Shown here one piece after another: positions 7,085 through 9,858 of a stretch of 9,858 bases of DNA. The position numbers and the translations under genes are program-made. Position 1 is the first letter of the stretch, and every line of letters begins with the position of its first letter. Source of the DNA: VBAS01 sp965652775 (GTDB lineage Bacteria; Bacteroidota; Bacteroidia; Chitinophagales; Chitinophagaceae). The notes under the pieces were generated by a model. It saw nothing but the letters and a program-made list of their open reading frames with translations, ran no database searches and had not been told where the DNA came from. The stretch lies in the NCBI GenBank assembly GCA_965652775.1, contig CBFGXP010000151.1:1-9858 (forward strand), given 5' to 3'.

Positions 7085-7915
7085 ATGTCAAAAACTAAGA
7101 AACCGACCAGCACAACAGTAAAGAGATCGGCAGGCAAGAAAAAAGAAAAACCAGTAATCCTTATCACAAATGATGATGGTGTATCAGCGCCGGGTATCAG
7201 GAACCTGGTGGAAGCTGTAAAAGATCTTGGAAAAATAATTGTAGTAGCGCCGGACAAACCCCAGTCAGGAATGGGTCACGCCATCACTATTGGCTCACCT
7301 CTTCGCTTACATCCCGTAAATTTTTTTGAAGGTATTGAAGCTTACCAGTGCACCGGCACGCCGGTAGATTGTGTAAAGCTTGCCGTTGATAAAGTACTTC
7401 ATCGTAAACCTGATCTTTGCCTTAGTGGTATCAACCACGGAGCTAACCATAGTATCAATGTAATTTATTCCGGCACGATGTCGGCTGCAGTGGAAGCCGC
7501 GATCGAAAGCATTCCTTCGGTTGGCTTTTCCTTACTTGATTATAGTATTGAGGCAGACTTTGAACCCGCAAAAAAATATGCCCGCATTATCGTTGAACAA
7601 CTTTTATCCGCCGAACAAGACAAGCATATGATCCTGAATGTGAATTTTCCTTTGGCGACTATGGAAGAAATAAAAGGAATAAAGGTTTGCCGCCAGGCAT
7701 ATGCAAAATATGAGGAGGATTTTATTGAGCGGCATGACCCGCATGGCCGCAAGTATTTTTGGCTGACCGGCGAATTTGTAAATTTTGACAAGGGAAAAGA
7801 CACGGATGTATGGGCATTGGCGCATAATTATGTTAGTGTAGTGCCGGTACAATTTGATATGACCAATTACGTTCTTAAAACTAAATTTGAAAAACAGTGG
7901 CAACATTTATCCTGA
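7085..7915 (+). CDS. surE: 5'/3'-nucleotidase SurE
   Basis: SurE is a metal-dependent survival-protein phosphatase that dephosphorylates nucleoside 5'- and 3'-monophosphates; some members also act on short polyphosphate. The metal-binding T-N-D-D-G is at 28-32 (D30, D31), with S61 in P-Q-S-G-M-G, G-T-P-V-D-C at 91-96, S-G-I-N-H-G-A-N at 114-121 and Y-S-G-T-M-S-A-A at 128-135, in the normal order. The protein is 276 residues, near family length. The first 22 residues (rich in Lys, Thr, Ser) precede the usual SurE start and look disordered. No alternative Met lies between Met1 and the catalytic motif, so ATG 7085 is the likely start. It is cytoplasmic. The next gene overlaps its end by 19 bp, indicating one transcript. 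Confidence 0.96.
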   Translation: MSKTKKPTSTTVKRSAGKKKEKPVILITNDDGVSAPGIRNLVEAVKDLGKIIVVAPDKPQSGMGHAITIGSPLRLHPVNFFEGIEAYQCTGTPVDCVKLAVDKVLHRKPDLCLSGINHGANHSINVIYSGTMSAAVEAAIESIPSVGFSLLDYSIEADFEPAKKYARIIVEQLLSAEQDKHMILNVNFPLATMEEIKGIKVCRQAYAKYEEDFIERHDPHGRKYFWLTGEFVNFDKGKDTDVWALAHNYVSVVPVQFDMTNYVLKTKFEKQWQHLS

Positions 7916-8202
7916 AAAAAGATAACCTGAAGCTTGGATTAGTTCTTGGTCTGCTTGGCCCGGCGCTTGGCCTTATCATCGTATATTTTGTTAAGTTCTC
8001 TTCTTACGGTTTTGGAGAATTTCTTGATTATTTTTTTAACGATAGTAAATTGATCACTTCCATCGGTGCGCTGTGCCTGCTGGCAAATGCAGTGCTGTTT
8101 ACTATTTATATCAATACGCATCGTGACAATACGGCGAAAGGAATTTTTGCAACTACACTTGTTTACGGAATCGCCATCCTGATCATAAAAGTGTTTATTT
8201 AA
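7897..8202 (+). CDS. Small three-helix membrane protein of unknown function
   Basis: The product is a 101-residue hydrophobic protein. Three probable transmembrane helices are visible: about 13-32 (L-G-L-V-L-G-L-L-G-P...), about 53-72 (L-I-T-S-I-G-A-L-C-L-L-A-N-A-V-L-F) and about 83-100 (I-F-A-T-T-L-V-Y-G-I-A-I-L-I-I-K-V). The start is GTG 7897 inside surE. No ATG occurs in this frame before the first helix, so GTG is the best choice, although a later rare start cannot be excluded. The overlap with surE suggests translational coupling. I do not recognise a characterised family. The position between surE and lpxB suggests it is an inner-membrane protein that travels with these housekeeping genes. 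Confidence 0.8.
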   Translation: MATFILKKDNLKLGLVLGLLGPALGLIIVYFVKFSSYGFGEFLDYFFNDSKLITSIGALCLLANAVLFTIYINTHRDNTAKGIFATTLVYGIAILIIKVFI

Positions 8203-8300
8203 TCCTGGTAACAATAAATCTATTTGTTTCCGTTGTACGGTTTACACTGACCAAAGCGAAGAGCATTTTTTATACTTTCTGAAGGCTATTCAACAAATAC

Positions 8301-8308
8301 TTATTTTG
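8301..8308 (+). promoter_or_regulatory. Weak promoter-like -7 element upstream of lpxB
   Basis: TTATTTTG differs from TAnnTTTG at the second base and is followed by C, as is often seen. No clear -33 element is found at the right distance. It lies about 50 bp before lpxB, in the 158-bp gap after the small membrane protein gene, which otherwise holds only the GC hairpin at 8335-8349. Confidence 0.3.
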
Positions 8309-8334
8309 CACGACAAATTATTTTCCACTAACTC

Positions 8335-8357
8335 TCCGCCACAGGCGGACTGGGCGG
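8335..8357 (+). repeat. GC-rich hairpin in the lpxB leader
   Basis: TCCGCC (8335-8340), loop ACA, GGCGGA (8344-8349) forms a 6-bp stem. A second GGGCGG (8352-8357) could pair with the same CCGCC as an alternative. The second repeat ends three bases before the lpxB ATG, so it covers the ribosome-binding area. It could be a small dispersed palindrome or a translational control element. Confidence 0.5.
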
Positions 8358-8360
8358 TTT

Positions 8361-9548
8361 ATGAAATATTATATTATAGCAGGAGAAGCATCAGGTGATT
8401 TGCATGGCAGCAATCTTATCAAAGAACTGAAGAAACTGGATACTTCAGCAGCTATTCGTTGCTGGGGTGGTGATAAAATGCAAGAGGCTGGCGGGGACCT
8501 CGTAAAACATTACCGGGAGCTTGCCTTTATGGGTTTTTGGGAAGTATTAAAAAACTTATTTACAATACTTCGCAATCTTAAGTTTTGCAAAAACGACATT
8601 GAGCAATTCCAACCCGATGTTTTAATTCTGATTGATTACCCGGGATTCAACCTTCGTATTGCAAAATGGGCAAGGCAAAAGGGACTTCGGATCATCTATT
8701 ATATTTCACCACAGGTGTGGGCCTGGAAAGAAAATCGGGTGAAGATGATGAAAGAATGCATTGATAAGATGATCGTCATTCTTCCCTTTGAAAAAGATTA
8801 TTTCAAAAATAAATGGAACTGGGAAGTGGAGTATGTGGGGCATCCGCTGGTGGAGGTTGTGGAAAAGTTCAGAGTCTTTAGTCGGGAGTCGGGAGTCAGT
8901 CAGCAGTTGGCAGTTGGCAGTTGGCAGCCGGAATCCACCGACTCCGAACTGCGAACTCCGAACTCCAAACTTATTGCTCTTCTCCCGGGTAGTCGTAAGC
9001 AGGAAATTCTGAAAAAACTCCCGGTAATGCTTGAAGTAAGTAAAAGTTTCCCTTCTTACCAATTCATTGTTGCCAAAGCACCTGGTGTTGATGATGATTT
9101 TTATTCATCATTATTAAATCCTTACAATAATGTGAGGGCTGTTTCAGGAAAAACCTATGATTTATTAATGCAAGCTAAAGCCGCATTGGTAACATCAGGC
9201 ACTGCAACACTTGAAACCGCCTTGTTTGGCGTGCCCGAAGTGGTTTGTTATAAGGGTTCATTTCTTTCATATGAAATAGGTCGCCGGTTAGTGAAAGTAA
9301 AATTCATTTCGCTTGTGAATCTGATTATGGACAAATTAGTGGTGAAAGAATTGATACAGCATGATATGAATGTGAAAAACCTTGAACACGAATTAAACGA
9401 ATTACTTACGAATGAACAACGGATACTACAATTGAAGAAAGATTATACCGATCTGAAAAATCTTTTAAGTGAAAATGGCCCCGATAGCTATCGGGGTGCT
9501 TCTGCCAAGGCGGCACAGCTCATCTACAACTTTACCTCACGAAAATAA
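8361..9548 (+). CDS. lpxB: Lipid-A-disaccharide synthase LpxB
   Basis: LpxB (GT19) joins UDP-2,3-diacylglucosamine and lipid X to make the lipid A disaccharide at the inner face of the cytoplasmic membrane. Diagnostic segments: G-E-A-S-G-D (8-13), I-D-Y-P-G-F-N (91-97), S-P-Q-V-W-A-W (116-122), G-H-P-L-V (160-164), L-L-P-G-S-R-K-Q-E-I (207-216) and S-G-T-A-T-L-E (279-285). The length of 395 residues is slightly above what I expect for the family. Excess sequence lies at about 172-202, between G-H-P-L-V and the P-G-S-R motif, where a heptamer inverted repeat is translated. A second, smaller addition is P-D-S-Y-R-G near the C-terminus, from an 18-bp palindrome. Both lie outside the conserved motifs, so the enzyme is probably active. 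Other lpx genes are not in the window. The 3' end overlaps the DUF6728-like gene by 12 bp. Confidence 0.96.
   Translation: MKYYIIAGEASGDLHGSNLIKELKKLDTSAAIRCWGGDKMQEAGGDLVKHYRELAFMGFWEVLKNLFTILRNLKFCKNDIEQFQPDVLILIDYPGFNLRIAKWARQKGLRIIYYISPQVWAWKENRVKMMKECIDKMIVILPFEKDYFKNKWNWEVEYVGHPLVEVVEKFRVFSRESGVSQQLAVGSWQPESTDSELRTPNSKLIALLPGSRKQEILKKLPVMLEVSKSFPSYQFIVAKAPGVDDDFYSSLLNPYNNVRAVSGKTYDLLMQAKAALVTSGTATLETALFGVPEVVCYKGSFLSYEIGRRLVKVKFISLVNLIMDKLVVKELIQHDMNVKNLEHELNELLTNEQRILQLKKDYTDLKNLLSENGPDSYRGASAKAAQLIYNFTSRK
8873..8969. repeat. Heptamer-armed inverted repeat inside lpxB (copy 3)
   Basis: The left arm holds AGTCTTT, AGTCGGG, AGTCGGG, AGTCAGT (8873-8900), then CAGTTGG three times (8904-8924) and CAGCCGG (8925-8931). 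The right arm is ACTCCGA, ACTGCGA, ACTCCGA, ACTCCAA (8941-8968). Its reverse complement (TCGGAGT, TCGCAGT) resembles the left units. The repeat is translated as a Ser/Gln/Arg-rich linker between G-H-P-L-V and L-L-P-G-S-R. The +2 frame has a TAG at 8879; the +1 frame stays open. Confidence 0.82.
9479..9496. repeat. Perfect 18-bp palindrome within the lpxB 3' end
   Basis: CCCCGATAGCTATCGGGG is a complete palindrome of 18 bases (six codons' worth). It is read within G-P-D-S-Y-R-G-A (373-380), between E-N-G and A-S-A-K-A-A, where LpxB proteins normally continue directly from a Gly-rich turn into the last helix. Because its length is a multiple of three, insertion would leave the frame unchanged. 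Confidence 0.75.
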
Positions 9549-9698
9549 TTTTATCGCAAGCAGTATAAGACAAAGAATAAAGATCAGGATGCTTGTCCTG
9601 TTTATCCAATGCATTTTTCTAATGAAATCTGTATTGGGTCGGTTTGGATCCGGTTTACGGATGTAGAGATATTCTGCTATTTGTTTTAAGACTCCCAT
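9537..9698 (-). CDS. Small DUF6728-like single-pass membrane protein
   Basis: On the minus strand an ATG at 9698 opens a 53-codon frame ending in TGA at 9537. It starts M-G-V-L-K-Q-I-A-E-Y-L-Y-I-R-K-P-D-P-N, followed by a hydrophobic helix (about 36-51, S-I-L-I-F-I-L-C-L-I-L-L-A-I-K). The E-Y-L-Y-I-R-K-P-D-P segment and the single C-terminal helix match my memory of the DUF6728 family of short Bacteroidota proteins, whose function is unknown. A perfect TAnnTTTG box precedes it by 10 bp. Its last 12 bases overlap the 3' end of lpxB, tail to tail. This explains most of the otherwise empty stretch right of lpxB. It was recognised by pattern, not by a search. Confidence 0.82.
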   Translation of the reverse strand: MGVLKQIAEYLYIRKPDPNRPNTDFIRKMHWINRTSILIFILCLILLAIKLFS

Positions 9699-9708
9699 AA
9701 GTTGAGTT

Positions 9709-9716
9709 CAAAGTTA
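9709..9716 (-). promoter_or_regulatory. Bacteroidota-type -7 element for the DUF6728-like gene
   Basis: On the minus strand this reads TAACTTTG, an exact TAnnTTTG match, 10 bp upstream of the ATG at 9698. Transcription would begin almost at the start codon, so the leader would be very short or absent. No strong -33 element is seen. Confidence 0.5.
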
Positions 9717-9754
9717 CGTTGAATGAGCAATCAGTCATCTTACCATTGTCTTAT

Positions 9755-9786
9755 GATTTTATCAACAAAATTTAAGATTTCATCAA
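9755..9786. repeat. Direct repeat pair, 21 bp apart, in the divergent intergenic region
   Basis: GATTTTATCAA (9755-9765) and GATTTCATCAA (9776-9786) match at 10 of 11 positions, and their starts are 21 bp apart, two helical turns. They lie upstream of the candidate promoter at 9795-9824 and could be paired binding sites for an activator. The region is AT-rich, so chance is possible. Confidence 0.35.
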
Positions 9787-9794
9787 AAAAGGCA

Positions 9795-9824
9795 ATTGTG
9801 AATAATGAAGAAGTTGTACCTTTT
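9795..9824 (+). promoter_or_regulatory. Candidate promoter of the gene starting at the right edge
   Basis: ATTG (9795-9798) is followed after 18 bases by TACCTTTT (9817-9824), one mismatch from TAnnTTTG. The candidate start codon is 18 bases further on, a spacing like that at surE. Confidence 0.4.
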
Positions 9825-9842
9825 TCGTCCAAAATTTATTTT

Positions 9843-9858
9843 ATGAAACGAATAACCT
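9843..9858 (+). CDS. Possible start of a further gene, cut by the window edge
   Basis: ATG at 9843 begins M-K-R-I-T and runs off the end. It lies downstream of a promoter-like sequence. Five residues are too few to say anything about the product; a basic start such as M-K-R would suit a signal peptide, but this is a guess. Confidence 0.35.

Noticed and set aside
8230..8240. CCGT-TGT-ACGG hairpin after the small membrane protein gene as a terminator
   Set aside because: The stem is only 4 bp and no T-run follows it.
8788..9012. Open frame of 74 codons on the + strand within lpxB
   Set aside because: It is a shifted-frame shadow of lpxB, kept open partly by the heptamer repeat; its sequence has no gene-like features.
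8706..9062. Open frame of 118 codons on the - strand opposite lpxB
   Set aside because: Antisense shadow of a well-recognised enzyme; the open length again owes much to the repeat, and no promoter or family match is visible.

Overview
The window looks like chromosomal DNA of a Bacteroidota bacterium, probably close to the Chitinophagaceae. Four things point there. The DUF5916/CBM9-type outer-membrane protein is typical of that phylum. A tiny DUF6728-like membrane protein is present. Several upstream regions carry the TAnnTTTG -7 element of the Bacteroidota primary sigma factor. Strong Shine-Dalgarno sequences are absent. No genus can be fixed from the sequence alone.

Left part (1-3595, + strand): a ligase-associated DNA repair cassette. 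It holds the 3' end of an ATP-dependent DNA ligase, a complete Lhr-type DEXH helicase and the metallophosphoesterase PdeM, with short gaps that suggest one operon. Middle (3663-6963, - strand): a large CBM9-like/DUF5916 outer-membrane beta-barrel protein and, upstream of it, a LexA/CI-like XRE-S24 repressor. The repressor is transcribed away from surE. Right part (7085-9548, + strand): surE, a three-helix membrane protein that overlaps surE by 19 bp, and lpxB (lipid A disaccharide synthase). A small DUF6728-like gene lies on the - strand at 9537-9698 and overlaps the end of lpxB tail to tail. The window ends in the first codons of a possible + strand gene.

The most unusual signal is a set of short inverted repeats whose arms are tandem degenerate heptamers. 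Three lie inside genes and are translated in frame: two in the helicase (about 849-921 and exactly 2082-2144) and one in lpxB (about 8873-8969). A decayed relative lies between pdeM and the DUF5916 gene (3605-3649). Each coding copy adds roughly 20-30 residues at what looks like a surface linker of an essential-type enzyme. Two further palindromes of other kinds occur near lpxB: a perfect 18-bp palindrome translated inside its C-terminus, and a GC hairpin just before its start codon. Together they suggest a genome colonised by several families of small palindromic repeats that tolerate, or are selected for, open reading frames.

The regulator region also repays a look. A perfect 6-5-6 inverted repeat lies just upstream of the repressor start. 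A related near-palindrome overlaps the predicted transcription start of the DUF5916 gene. This suggests that the repressor may control itself and its neighbour.
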